DNA of 64,000 bases from positions 989,501 through 1,053,500 of the forward strand of contig NC_016791.1 in assembly GCF_000244875.1 (NCBI RefSeq), read 5' to 3'. The position numbers and the translations under genes are program-made. A model generated the notes under the pieces. It was not told the origin of the DNA, did no database searches, and saw only the letters and a list, made by a program, of their open reading frames with translations. Of the stretch, positions 48,534-60,300 are shown one piece after another. The DNA is from Clostridium sp. BNL1100. Its GTDB lineage: Bacteria; Bacillota; Clostridia; Acetivibrionales; DSM-1351. Numbering within the stretch: position 1 is the stretch's first letter; each line of letters begins with the position of its first letter.

Positions 48534-50843
48534 ATGGTTAAAAAACTTTTAGATTTGGATAAAACTAAATCTTATGATGCCTTTAGCGAAGAAGATAATT
48601 TAATAAAAGCCATTTCAAACAGAGATATAGCTATTATCGGAATAGCTTGTGAGTTCCCTAAAGCATCCGATGTTGACCAGTATTGGGAAGTATTACGCAA
48701 TGGCGTTAACTGTATGAGTGAGTTTACAGGACAAAGAAAGCTGGATACCGATAATTATCTTGTCATGGAAGGAATGTCCCCGGATGAAATTCAGTACTCA
48801 AAATATGCTTATATTAAAGAAATTGATAAATTTGACTACGAATTTTTTCATATATCCCCAAAGGAAGCTCAATTAATGGACCCAAAGCAGAGAATGTTTC
48901 TTGAAACTGCCTGGAAAGCTATTGAAGATGCTGGTTATGGTGGTAAGAAGATTGTTGGTACCAGAACAGGTGTGTACTTAGGCTATTGTGTTGAATTTGA
49001 CTATGAATACAAACAGTTTATTGAAGCAGTTGATCCCTCACAACGTTATCTTTCTATCCCGGGAAATATAAAGGCTATCGTAGCAAGCAGAATTTCTTAC
49101 ATACTAAATCTAAAAGGCCCAAGTATGACTGTAGATACAACCTGTTCTTCATCTCTGGTAGCAACCCATCTGGCATGTCAGGCAATACGGAACGAAGAAT
49201 GTGAAATGGCGATTTCAGGTGCCATAAAAATCAGATATCTTCCGGAAGACCCAAAGGATGCGGTAAATTTAGGGATAAATTCTTCCGACGGAATAACTAG
49301 AACTTTTGACGATTATTCAGATGGAGTAGGTTCAGGAGAAGGTGTTGGAGCTGTACTGTTAAAACCATTGAATAAAGCTATTGAAGATGGGGATCACATC
49401 TATGCAGTAATAAAGGGAACTGCCATAAATCAAGATGGAACAACTAATGGGATTACCGCCCCGAACCCTGCTGCCCAAGAAGAGGTTATAATCAGGGCAT
49501 GGAAAGATGGTAAGATAGATCCTGAGACAATTTCCTATATTGAGGCTCACGGTACAGGAACAAAGCTAGGAGACCCAATTGAGATAGAGGGGATAACCAG
49601 GGCGTTTAATAATTTTACTCAGAGAAAGCAGTTTTGCGCAGTTGGATCAGTTAAATCAAATTTAGGCCATTTGGATGATGCAGCAGGGATAGCGGGTCTG
49701 ATAAAAACCGCACTGGTTCTGGATAAAAAAGAAATCCCGCCTTTGCTCAATTTCAGCAGACCAAACCGTGCAATTGATTTTACAAACTCACCGGTTTACA
49801 TAAATGACAGAATTGTCTCCCTCCAAACAACAGGCACAAAGGCCAGATGTGGAATCAGTGCGTTTGGATTCAGTGGGACAAACTGTCATATGGTTTTGGA
49901 GGAGGCTCCTCAGATAGAGAAGAGATCTCAAAAAAATACTGAACCGGTAAATATCCTTACAATTTCAGCAAAATCAAAAGAAGCACTTATAAGGTATGTG
50001 GAGTTGTACAAAGATTATTTTAGTGAAATGACTGTAGAGGATTTAAACAATATTTGCTTTACTGTAAATACAGGAAGAGATCATTTAAATTATAGAATAG
50101 CCATAGTGTTGGATCATGACCGGAGTATAAAAGAGAAACTAGATAAAATAGATTCACACAGAATCAGGACTAATAAAAGTGAAGGTATTTTTTATGGAGA
50201 ACACAAGATTGCATCCCTCTTTAATAAGTCAAGACAAAAAGATGAAATAAGTGAAGAGCAAAGAAATGAACTTAGTGATATTGCAAATAAAAACATGGAT
50301 CAGTTCTTAAGTAGTAACCAACTCAATACGGAACTTGTTAATGACATATGTGAGAAATATGTACAGGGTGCTAATGTTGAGTGGGAAAAATTATATGGAA
50401 AAGGAAGAAATAAAAGAGTCAGGATACCTACATATCCATTTCTTAAGAACAGGTGCTGGTTGGATGTTGAAAACGCAAATCCGACCAATGAGACAAATCG
50501 AAATGGAGTTAAAAACGGACGCAATAACATTGATAACCGAAATGTCAAAAAAGTTAATTTATCCGGCCGTGACAACGGAATATATACCGATACTGAAACT
50601 AGCATTGCTGAAGTCTGGGCTTATGTTTTGGGACTAAAGGAAATTAATATTTTCAGCAGTTTTTTTGAATTAGGCGGAGATTCGTTGTTAGCTATTCAAC
50701 TAAAAATTCAGTTGGGAAAAACATTTAACAAGGAAATAACCCTGCAGAGCTTCTTTATGAATCCTACCATAACGGAATTAGCCGAAATAATTAATAAAGA
50801 TAATTCATACGCTGATGAAGAATATGAAGAATTTGAATTTTAA
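48534..50843 (+). CDS. AT-less PKS module: KS-ACP
   Basis: 769 residues from the ATG at 48534, preferred because GGAGG lies at 48524-48528; the in-frame ATG at 48522 would put that site inside the gene. KS about 29-460 with V-D-T-T-C-S-S-S-L (Cys204), H-G-T-G-T and N-L-G-H, of the MDPKQRMFLE type common in trans-AT systems. A ~200-residue linker ending in YPFLKNRCW follows, then an ACP (G-G-D-S-L, Ser717). There is no AT, KR or DH, so the module should add an extender supplied in trans and leave a beta-keto group unless another enzyme acts. The acidic C terminus may dock to the next NRPS. Confidence 0.92.
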   Translation: MVKKLLDLDKTKSYDAFSEEDNLIKAISNRDIAIIGIACEFPKASDVDQYWEVLRNGVNCMSEFTGQRKLDTDNYLVMEGMSPDEIQYSKYAYIKEIDKFDYEFFHISPKEAQLMDPKQRMFLETAWKAIEDAGYGGKKIVGTRTGVYLGYCVEFDYEYKQFIEAVDPSQRYLSIPGNIKAIVASRISYILNLKGPSMTVDTTCSSSLVATHLACQAIRNEECEMAISGAIKIRYLPEDPKDAVNLGINSSDGITRTFDDYSDGVGSGEGVGAVLLKPLNKAIEDGDHIYAVIKGTAINQDGTTNGITAPNPAAQEEVIIRAWKDGKIDPETISYIEAHGTGTKLGDPIEIEGITRAFNNFTQRKQFCAVGSVKSNLGHLDDAAGIAGLIKTALVLDKKEIPPLLNFSRPNRAIDFTNSPVYINDRIVSLQTTGTKARCGISAFGFSGTNCHMVLEEAPQIEKRSQKNTEPVNILTISAKSKEALIRYVELYKDYFSEMTVEDLNNICFTVNTGRDHLNYRIAIVLDHDRSIKEKLDKIDSHRIRTNKSEGIFYGEHKIASLFNKSRQKDEISEEQRNELSDIANKNMDQFLSSNQLNTELVNDICEKYVQGANVEWEKLYGKGRNKRVRIPTYPFLKNRCWLDVENANPTNETNRNGVKNGRNNIDNRNVKKVNLSGRDNGIYTDTETSIAEVWAYVLGLKEINIFSSFFELGGDSLLAIQLKIQLGKTFNKEITLQSFFMNPTITELAEIINKDNSYADEEYEEFEF

Positions 50844-50866
50844 GTCTCATCTACAGGAGGGATAAT

Positions 50867-53800
50867 ATGAGTGAGTTTACAAATAACTTTAACAATAATG
50901 GCAAATCAATAAAAGATATAATAGCTAATCTCGAAAAAAAGGATATAAAGTTGTGGGTGGAAGGTGAAGCCTTGCGCTGTAAAGCTCCAAAGGGAGTAAT
51001 GAATCAGGATATTTCGGACATGATTAAAAGCCGAAAAGAAGAGATTATTGAATATTACAGGTTAAAAGAAATACAGAACAGTTTATACCAACCAATACAG
51101 AGAGCCGAGGAAAAAGAGTATTACCCTTTATCGGAAGCGCAAAAAAGGATGTATTTCATCAGTCAGCTTGATAATTCTAATTTAAGCTATAATATGTCCA
51201 ATGCTTTATGTATTGAAGGAAACATTGATATTAAACGTTTGGAAGAAGCATTCCATTCTCTTATCATGAGACATGAAGGGCTTAGAACCTCATTCAAAAA
51301 CTTAGACGGCGAGCCTGTTCAATATATAAATTCAGAATTTGATTTTAATATTCAATACTTTAAGTCGGAAAAAGAAACAGATGATTTGCTCGTTGATTTC
51401 AGGCAACCTTATGATTTGGCCAAAGCTCCTCTTTTTAGAGTAGGGTTGGTTGAACAGGCTCAGGACAAGTATATTTTATTAATGGATATGCATCATATAA
51501 TATCCGATGGAATATCAAGAGATATCCTGTCAAATGACCTGATTAGAATTTATAACAATGAGATTCTGCCAGAACTTAAAATTCAGTATAAAGACTTTGC
51601 CCAATGGTATAACAATATTTTAAACTCAGAAGTGATTAAAAACCAGGAACAATACTGGCTTAATATGTTTAAGGGAGAAATCGACACACCTGACCTTCCA
51701 ATTGATTATTCCAGAACTCAGCAAGCGAATTACACAGGCAGACAATTTAGTTTTACTACAGGAAAAGAATTGGGTAATAGGTTAAAACAAATTGCAAAAC
51801 AAGAAAATACAACTTTATTTTGTTTGTTATTGGCTGCTTATAAAATTATTTTATCTAAATCATCGGGAAGCGAAGACATTACAGTTGGAATACCTGTCTC
51901 AGGCAGAAATCACATAGATGTGGAAAATACTGTGGGAATGTTCATAAATACTCTGGCTGTAAGAAGTTATCCTGCAGGTGGCAAAACAATAAGAGAATAT
52001 TTAGGTGAAGTAAGTAAAAATTTATTCGAGGCTATTGATAATCAGGACTACCAGTTGGATATGCTTCTCCAAAAATTAGCCATAAAAAGGAATTTAAGTA
52101 GAAATCCATTATTTGATACTATTTTTAACTCTCAGAATTACAGTGCTTCCGGCAACAATGCAAGTTCCTTCACTGTAGACAATGTAACTTTTTCACAATG
52201 CGAATGCGAAGGTACTACTGCAACATTTGATATAACCTTATATTTCGAAGAACATGAAGGCGATATTAAACTTTATGGTACCTACCGGACAAGCCTGTTC
52301 AAACATTTCACAATAGAATACCTTATGGGTGAATGTTTGAGGTTGCTCGAAGAGATAGCAAATACCCCGGAGAAACTTATAAAAGAATGTGAAGTGTTCA
52401 GTAAAGGAAGATTGGCTAAAATAGAAGATAGCGTTACTATAGATATACCTTTTGAAGAATTTAAAATAAATGAGCACTTGCAATCCATACCGGAATATTT
52501 TGAGCAACAGGTATGCAAATACAAACATAAAACTGCCATTAAGAACGGAAAATCCGAAATTAGTTACGAGGAGTTAAATTTTCAAGCAAACATGACAGCA
52601 CACTACATTGACTGCTGTGAAAATGCCGAAAACAGACCTGTGGCATTGTTATTCGAGCATGGAGCCGACATGATCACCGCAATACTAAGTGTATTGAAGG
52701 CTGGAAGGATTTTTGTGCCCCTAGAGCTATCCAATCCTGAGGAAAGACTTGTATATATGCTTAAAGATTCAGGTGCAGCTGTCCTATTATGCAACGGCAA
52801 TACAGAGAAACTTGCCAGAAGGTTAGTAGATTTAGGGGGTATTTCAGTTCAGATAATAAATATTGAACTTATTGATATAAATAATTCAGATGAAAATCTT
52901 GATATAAATATCTCACCCTTACAGGAAGCCTATATTTTATATACCTCAGGTTCAACAGGTAAGCCAAAAGGAGTAGTACAAAACCATAGTAACATTCTGA
53001 GATTCATGGGTACTTACATAAACAAATTACATATTAATAGCGAGGATAAACTTGTTTTACTTACCTCATACAGTCATGCAGTGGGTATAATAGATATTTT
53101 CAGTACATTACTGAGCGGAGGGACTCTCTGTATATTTGATTTAAAATCCAAAGGAAATATGAGGGATCTTGCACATCTCATAAAAAATGAGGAAATTACT
53201 ATATTTCACTCAGTACCTATGGTCTATAGATATTTTACTGAAGAGCTAAGTGAAGAGAAAATGCTGAATAAAGTGCGACTGATAATATTGGGAGGAGAGG
53301 CTGTTAATAAAAGTGATGTTGAGCTTTACAGAAAGTACTTTTCTGACAGCTGTAGATTTGTTAATTTCCTTGGTGCTTCAGAAGTACTTGTTGCAACGTT
53401 TAAATTTATTGATAAAGATACCGTTATCCCAAGGGAAACAGTGTCGGCAGGCTATCCGGTTAATGAAGTGGAAGTGCTAATAATTAATGAGCATAATGAG
53501 GAAGCCAGAGTATATGAAGTTGGCGAAATTGTATATCAAAGCGAATGCCTTGCATTAAGATATTGGAATATGCCGGAATTGACAGATTCCGTATTCATTG
53601 CAAATCCACTCACCGGAGATGGCAGAGTATATAAAAGCGGAGACCTGGGACGAATCTTGCCTGATGGTAGTTTGGAATACATAGGTAGAAATGATAATCA
53701 GGTGAAAATAAGAGGACTACGGGTTGAATTAAATGAAATAGAAGCCATAATGGATACATTTGACGGCATAGAAAAAAGCATTGTTAACGCATATAAAAAA

Positions 53801-54385
53801 TCTGATGGCGACAGCTATCTGGCAGCTTATTTTATAACACGGGAAGGTGTAAATTTAGATGGGAGGGAGATAAGGGAATTATTAAAAAGAAAATTACCTG
53901 AGTACATGATTCCTTCGTACTATATAAAACTTGAAAAATTACCGGTTACTGTAACCGGCAAGATAGATAGAAAGGTATTGCCTGAACCCAATGACGCTGT
54001 ACCTGCAACAGAGGAATATTCAGCTCCTACCAATTCAATAGAAGAAGAGCTGATAGCTATTTGGGAGGACGAACTGGGGAAAAAAGGTATCGGTATAAAT
54101 CACAATTTCTTTGAGAGTGGCGGAACGTCTTTAAAAATTTTAAGGGTACATTCCAAATTGGACAAAATATACCCCGGAGCCACAACTGTAACAGATTTAT
54201 TCTCATATCCTACTATTTCGAAATTGGCTTCCTATATTCATAGTAGCCAGAATATTATAACAAAATATGAGAAGGAAAAGACTGAGATTAGTTATGAAAA
54301 GGAAGTAAGTAATATTTTCAGCCAGCTCAAAGATGGTTCGATTAATCTTGATGAGGCAGTCAAATCACTGTTTAGAGAGGAATAA
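50867..54385 (+). CDS. NRPS: TubC-type docking-C-A(atypical)-PCP
   Basis: 1172 residues. The N-terminal ~12-65 segment (I-I-A-N-L-E-K-K-D-I-K-L-W, then I-S-D-M-I-K-S-R-K-E-E-I) fits a TubC-type docking domain. C about 80-520 (HHIISDG near 209). The A domain about 545-1035 has normal A3 (YTSGSTGKPKG) and A7, but A5 reads G-A-S-E instead of G-P-T-E. The A4 region is S-H-A-V-G-I-I-D-I-F, so the position of Asp235, which binds the amino group of alpha-amino acids, is Ala738. A substrate other than a normal alpha-amino acid is therefore possible. PCP Ser1088 (S-G-G-T-S-L). The C-terminal helix (L-K-D-G-S-I-N-L-D-E-A) looks like a docking element for the next protein, whose N terminus has a matching S-G-S-I-S-E-E-Q-A helix. 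Confidence 0.92.
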   Translation: MSEFTNNFNNNGKSIKDIIANLEKKDIKLWVEGEALRCKAPKGVMNQDISDMIKSRKEEIIEYYRLKEIQNSLYQPIQRAEEKEYYPLSEAQKRMYFISQLDNSNLSYNMSNALCIEGNIDIKRLEEAFHSLIMRHEGLRTSFKNLDGEPVQYINSEFDFNIQYFKSEKETDDLLVDFRQPYDLAKAPLFRVGLVEQAQDKYILLMDMHHIISDGISRDILSNDLIRIYNNEILPELKIQYKDFAQWYNNILNSEVIKNQEQYWLNMFKGEIDTPDLPIDYSRTQQANYTGRQFSFTTGKELGNRLKQIAKQENTTLFCLLLAAYKIILSKSSGSEDITVGIPVSGRNHIDVENTVGMFINTLAVRSYPAGGKTIREYLGEVSKNLFEAIDNQDYQLDMLLQKLAIKRNLSRNPLFDTIFNSQNYSASGNNASSFTVDNVTFSQCECEGTTATFDITLYFEEHEGDIKLYGTYRTSLFKHFTIEYLMGECLRLLEEIANTPEKLIKECEVFSKGRLAKIEDSVTIDIPFEEFKINEHLQSIPEYFEQQVCKYKHKTAIKNGKSEISYEELNFQANMTAHYIDCCENAENRPVALLFEHGADMITAILSVLKAGRIFVPLELSNPEERLVYMLKDSGAAVLLCNGNTEKLARRLVDLGGISVQIINIELIDINNSDENLDINISPLQEAYILYTSGSTGKPKGVVQNHSNILRFMGTYINKLHINSEDKLVLLTSYSHAVGIIDIFSTLLSGGTLCIFDLKSKGNMRDLAHLIKNEEITIFHSVPMVYRYFTEELSEEKMLNKVRLIILGGEAVNKSDVELYRKYFSDSCRFVNFLGASEVLVATFKFIDKDTVIPRETVSAGYPVNEVEVLIINEHNEEARVYEVGEIVYQSECLALRYWNMPELTDSVFIANPLTGDGRVYKSGDLGRILPDGSLEYIGRNDNQVKIRGLRVELNEIEAIMDTFDGIEKSIVNAYKKSDGDSYLAAYFITREGVNLDGREIRELLKRKLPEYMIPSYYIKLEKLPVTVTGKIDRKVLPEPNDAVPATEEYSAPTNSIEEELIAIWEDELGKKGIGINHNFFESGGTSLKILRVHSKLDKIYPGATTVTDLFSYPTISKLASYIHSSQNIITKYEKEKTEISYEKEVSNIFSQLKDGSINLDEAVKSLFREE

Positions 54386-54390
54386 GATTT

Positions 54391-57300
54391 ATGGAAAGGA
54401 TACAAAAGTTAATAGTACAGAATGTACTATCGGGAAGTATTAGTGAAGAACAAGCATATGAAATGATTAAGGTATTAAGACAAAAAAATACAAAATCAGA
54501 AGAGCCAATAGCTGTTATAGGAATGGCGGTTAATTTACCTCAGGCAAAAGATATAAATCAATACTGGGATATTATAAGTAATAAAATCAATTGTGTATGT
54601 TCATTTCCCGAAAATAGGCGCAGAGACATAGATGATTTTCTGGAGTACCAAAAAATTGACCCATCGGACATAAAGTACAGACAAATGGCTTTTCTGGGCC
54701 AAATTGACAAATTTGATTGTGAATTTTTCAAGATTTCACCCAGAGAGGCAGGACTAATGGACCCAAATCAGAGATTATTCCTCCAAACAGCATGGAACTC
54801 AATTGAAGATGCAGGATACGGCGGAGATAGACTCAAGGGAACGAAGACAGGAGTATATGTGGGATTCCGTGGTGATTCAGAATATAAAAGATTAATATTG
54901 GATACCCAGCCTGAAGCATTTTCTATTGCCGAAGCAGGAAACCTTACCTCCGTCATTGCAAGCCGCATATCTTACATATTGGATTTAAAAGGGCCAAGTA
55001 TTGTAGTAAACACCGCATGTTCTTCATCACTGGTAGCCATACATTATGCATGTCAGGGAATAAGGTCAGGTGAATGTGATATGGCAATAGCCGGGGCTGT
55101 AAAAATAATACTGGCCCCTTTTGAGTATGAAAATAAACTTGGAATTGAGTCTTCTGATTCGAGAACCAAGTCATTCGATAATAGCTCTGACGGTACCGGA
55201 GAAGGTGAAGGTGTAGCTTCCGTATTATTGAAACCTTTATCAAAGGCCTTGAAGGACGGTGATCCGATTTATGCCGTTATAAAAGGTTCTGCCATAAATC
55301 AGGACGGCAGTTCAAACGGAATAACCGCCCCCAACCCAAAAGCTCAGGCTGATGTTATAAAAATGGCCTGGAAGGATGCAAAGGTTGAACCCGAAACAAT
55401 AGCTTACATAGAAGCTCACGGGACTGGTACCAAAATCGGTGATCCAATAGAAATAGACGGAATTACCAGTGCATTCAGAAGCTATACAAATAGAAACAGT
55501 TTTTGTGCCGTAAGCTCTGTAAAGACAAATTTGGGACATCTTGACACTGCTGCCGGGGTTGCAGGTTTCGTAAAGGCGGTATTGGCTTTAAAAAACAGAA
55601 AACTACCTCCCTTGGCTTCCTTTAATAGTCCTAACAAGGCATTAAACCTGATAGAATCTCCGGTTTATATTGCAGATAAACTCATGGATTGGGATACGGA
55701 AGGCTCCCCAAGAAGGTGTGGAGTCAGCTCTTATGGATTAAGTGGCACAAACTGCCACATGGTTTTGGAGGAAGCTCCTTCGACTAAAGTCAATGATGTG
55801 ACAGGCTTTCTGAATGTGCTTACTGTTTCTGCAAAATCAAAAGAATCCCTTCGAAGTCTATTTGATACATATATAGAATTTTTCAGAAAGGCAACAAAAG
55901 AAGATTTCAGAAATATATGTTATACCTCAAACACAGGAAGAGGTCACTACAAGTATAGAATTGCTGTTTTTCTGGAACCGGAAGAAAGCCTACAGGACAT
56001 TATCGGCAAGCTTGAATCCATAAAATTGGATGAGCACAATGCAGAGGGCATTTTCTATGGAGAACCGAAAAATAATCATCCCCACAATAGAGATAGCAAG
56101 ACAAGGGAAACTATTGAAGCCGATATACTAAAAAGAGCATTGACGAAAATTGATGATTTTGTTTGCACCGGTAAAGTGGATAGGAGATTGTTATTTGACA
56201 TATGTACTCTATATATTCAAGGTGCCGAATTTGACTGGAAGGATTTATATAAAGACGAAGATAACACTAAAGTCAATATCCCCGTCTATCCCTTTACACA
56301 AAAAAGATGTTGGCTACAAATTGACAATGAAAATAAAAATGAAGCTTTTAATACTAAAGAATACTACAAGGAGATTGATCATCCCCTCCTTGACAGATGT
56401 TTAGTTAAGACAATTAATGAAATTATATTCGCAACAGATTTTAATATAGACAGACATTGGGTGTTAAGTGAGCATTCAATTGGCGGTATCAGTGCAGTCC
56501 CGGGAACAACTTACCTTGAAATTGCCGTACAAGCAGCAAAATACTGCTACAAAAAGGAGGTTGCCTGCATTGAGGATGTTCAATTCTATACTCCTTTGAT
56601 AGTAAGAGAAGATGAAACAATAAGTGCACATACTTGCATAAGAGAACAAAATGGAGAAGTGTATTTTTCAGTAGCCAGCTGTGAGAAAGCTGATGAAACG
56701 GATAGTCAGGATAAATGGAATCTCCATGCTACCGGAAAACTGTCATTGAGTAAGCTTGAAAGTCCGGAAAACATCAACATGAAGGAATTATTTTCAAGAC
56801 TTGGCAGTGAAGAAACCTTCCAGTTTGACTATAACCAAAAGATGCAATTTGGTTCAAGATGGCAATGTATGAAAAGTATCAGAAGCGGAGATGACGAAGG
56901 TCTTGTATATATTGAACCTTTAAAACATCTTGTTGACGAAGTTGATAAATATATGCTGCATCCTGCAATTTTGGACAATGCTACTGCTTTAGGCATAAGT
57001 AGTGAGTTTTTCTATTTACCGTTTTCATATAAAAAGATAGAGATATTTAAACCTATACCTGCAAATAGTTATGTGTACATAAACCAACTTCCTGAAAGGG
57101 ATGGAAGTAAAGAAATTGTAAAACACAACTTATCCATAATTAATCCTGCAGGAGAAATCGTTGTAAAAATTCATGATTTTACAATGAAAAAGGTAAAGGA
57201 TATAAGTCATACGATAGGGAAAAACAAAGCTATAGACAACTTGTTCTTTAGGTTGCGATGGGAAGAGGAGAAGAATTTCTATGAAGATATTGAAGAAGAC

Positions 57301-60300
57301 GGCAAAACCATATTAGTTATTAAAGATGATAGCGTAAATGCGGAAAGTATAATATCTGAATTAAAACAAAGACAGAATAGTGTCATAGAAGCGGATATAG
57401 GGACGAGCTATCACAGAGTTAGCGAGTACCGGTATACTGTTGGCATAGGAGAAGAGGATTTTGCAAAATTACTAAGAGATACTATGGGGTATGGAATAAC
57501 TCAGATTTTATATTTATCAAAACTAACCAGTGATTGCGGTGAAAAAATAAATCAAACAGTCGGGAATCCATCCCAATCCATATACACGATGTTTTACCTT
57601 ACCAGAGCCTTAGTAAACAGCAAGCTGAAGGGAGCCCTTGATGTTGTACTCATTTCTGGATATGCCAATAAGGTAACAGGAAAAGAAGAAGCAATAATCC
57701 CCCAAAATACTGCACTTTTTGGATATGGGAAGGTTGTAGGCCAGGAATACCCGGATTTAAAAGTTAGATGTATAGATATCGATGACAATATGATTGCAAA
57801 AGAACTGATTTCAGAAATCGGCAGGGAGAATAAGAACTTTTTAGTATCATATCGTAACGGAAAGAGATATGTTGAGGTATTCGAATCCGTAATAGCATCC
57901 GAAATACCACAAAATGATCTTGTTTTAAATAAAAAGGGCGTTTATATCATTACAGGAGGAATTGGCGGTATCGGACTTGAAATTGCCAAATACCTTGCAT
58001 CAAAGGAAAACATTAACCTTGCGTTGCTTTCCAGAACTGAGCTTCCTGAGCGGGATAAATGGGATGAGTTTATCAAAGATGATAAAAATGAAAAGCTCGG
58101 TAAAAAGATAAAATCATTATTAGAGATAGAGAGTACCGGTTCAAATATTGCATATTGCCGGGCAGATGTTACTAACTACGAGGAAGTTTCTGCAGTTATT
58201 AATCAATTGAGGACTCAATACACAAAAATCAACGGAATAATCCACAGTGCCGGAGTGCCGGGAGCCGGGCTGATTATAACAAAAAATGAAGATCAAATTA
58301 CAAAAGTACTGGCTTCAAAAATAATCGGTACATATAACCTTGACCGTGCAACAGAAAGTGATGAATTGGAATTCTTCGTTCTCTTTTCATCAATAAAAAG
58401 TTTATTAGGTGGTGAGGGACAAAGCGATTATGCAGCGGCAAATGCATATTTAGATGCATACACTCACTATAGAAACAGACTTGGAAAAAGAACCTTGACC
58501 ATAAACTGGCCTGCATGGAAGGAAACCGGAATGGCCGCAGACTATGGAGTAAACAAGGACAATGTTTTCAAAGCCATAAGTACTCAGGATGGAATAGAGG
58601 CATTTGGAAAAGCCTTACTGAGTGATATGGAAAGAGTTATAATCGGAGAATTGGATTACAGTGATCCAATTCTATCTTCTGAGCAGAATTTTATAAGAAT
58701 GTCCCAGAGTCTGAAACTAAAAATTGAGCAGGAATTAAAGAAATCAGTATCCGGAAGAAATAACAGGGCAAAGGAACAAATTCACTCTTTTGTTTTAAAA
58801 GGGAAAGAGGGGGAGACATACACTGAGATTGAAAAAACAGTAGGAAAAATATGGACTGAAGCCTTGGGATTGCACGAAATAAATATATATGATGATTTTT
58901 ATGGTATGGGAGGAGATTCAATACTTGCAATAAATATAGTAAGCGGTATTAAGAATCTTATGAATCTCGACATAAATATAAGTGATTTTTTTGATAATCC
59001 TTCAGTTTATGATTTTGCAAGGTTTATTGAGACAACTCAAGCCTGTGAAAGTACTACTTCAAATGAATTAAAATATAATAAAAAAACTCTGATCCCGGCG
59101 GCTGAGGCAAAAGAATACTATCATGTATCCTCAGGCCAGAGAAGAATGTATATAATGAGTCAGGTGGACGGGGAAACAACAAACTACAATATTCCCGGTG
59201 TAAATACTATTGAAGGGGAACTGGATAGAAAACATTTTGAAGAAGTATTCGAAGTATTAATACAAAGACATGAAGCATTCAGAACCTCATTCAAGGTGGT
59301 AGATGATGAGCCTGTGCAGGTAATTCACAAAGATATCGACTTTACTATTGAGTACATAGACGCACAGGAATCACAGGTAAGGGATATTATCGATGGGTTC
59401 ATACGTCCTTTTAACTTGAAAATGGCACCCCTTATAAGGGTTGGTCTTATCTCCTTGTCAAAAACCAAGCATATATTGATACATGATATTCATCATATTG
59501 TTTTTGATGGAAGTTCTATGCGAATTTTGATGAAGGAATTTTTCACTCTGTATAATAGGCAGAAATTGACAGAAATGCTTCTCCAGTACAAAGATTTCTG
59601 CGAATGGGAAAATAATCTAATAAAATCAGGAAGTATGAGCAAACAGGAGGAATACTGGCTGAATACTTTCTCAGGCCGGATACCTCAACTTATAATGCCA
59701 CTTGATTACAAAAGGGCAAGGGTTCAGACCTTTAATGGAGACACAATTAACTTTAATATCTCAAGTGATATAAAAGATAAAGTATACGGGCTGGTAAAAG
59801 AACAGAATATCACCTTGAATATATTGTTTTTTTCCATGTTTGCCTTACTCATAAACAAATATTCCTCACAAAAGGATATAGTAGTAGGTTCTTCTGTTGC
59901 AGGAAGGCCCTATGAAGAGTTGAACGATATTATCGGAATGTTTGTAAATTCGATTGCCATCAGGATAAATATTGATACTGAAAGTAAAATTCAGGAGTTT
60001 TTAAAGTATTCAAGGGATATAATAGTTGCGGCATATGATAATCAAAGTTATCCCTTTGACAAGCTGGTAGAAAAGCTGTCATCAAAAATAGACCGTTCTA
60101 GAAATCCGTTGTTTGATGCAATGTTGATTTACCATAATGAGTTTGACACAAATACGGAGGATGAACCGGAGGACATAAGGTTTTCCAATTATGAATTCAG
60201 CAGAAAAACATCAACACTGGATTTTAAAATGGATGTATACCCTCAGAAAGAAGGAGGGTTTAGCTGTGTACTTGAATATAATGTGGACCTGTATAAAAAG

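Noticed and set aside
50335-50637. Second plus-strand open frame inside the KS-ACP gene
   Set aside because: Out of frame with a well-supported PKS linker and ACP; no separate ribosome site or domain.
56150-56404. Short plus-strand open frame in the last megasynthase
   Set aside because: Overlaps the PKS linker and DH start in another frame; the main frame is continuous through it.
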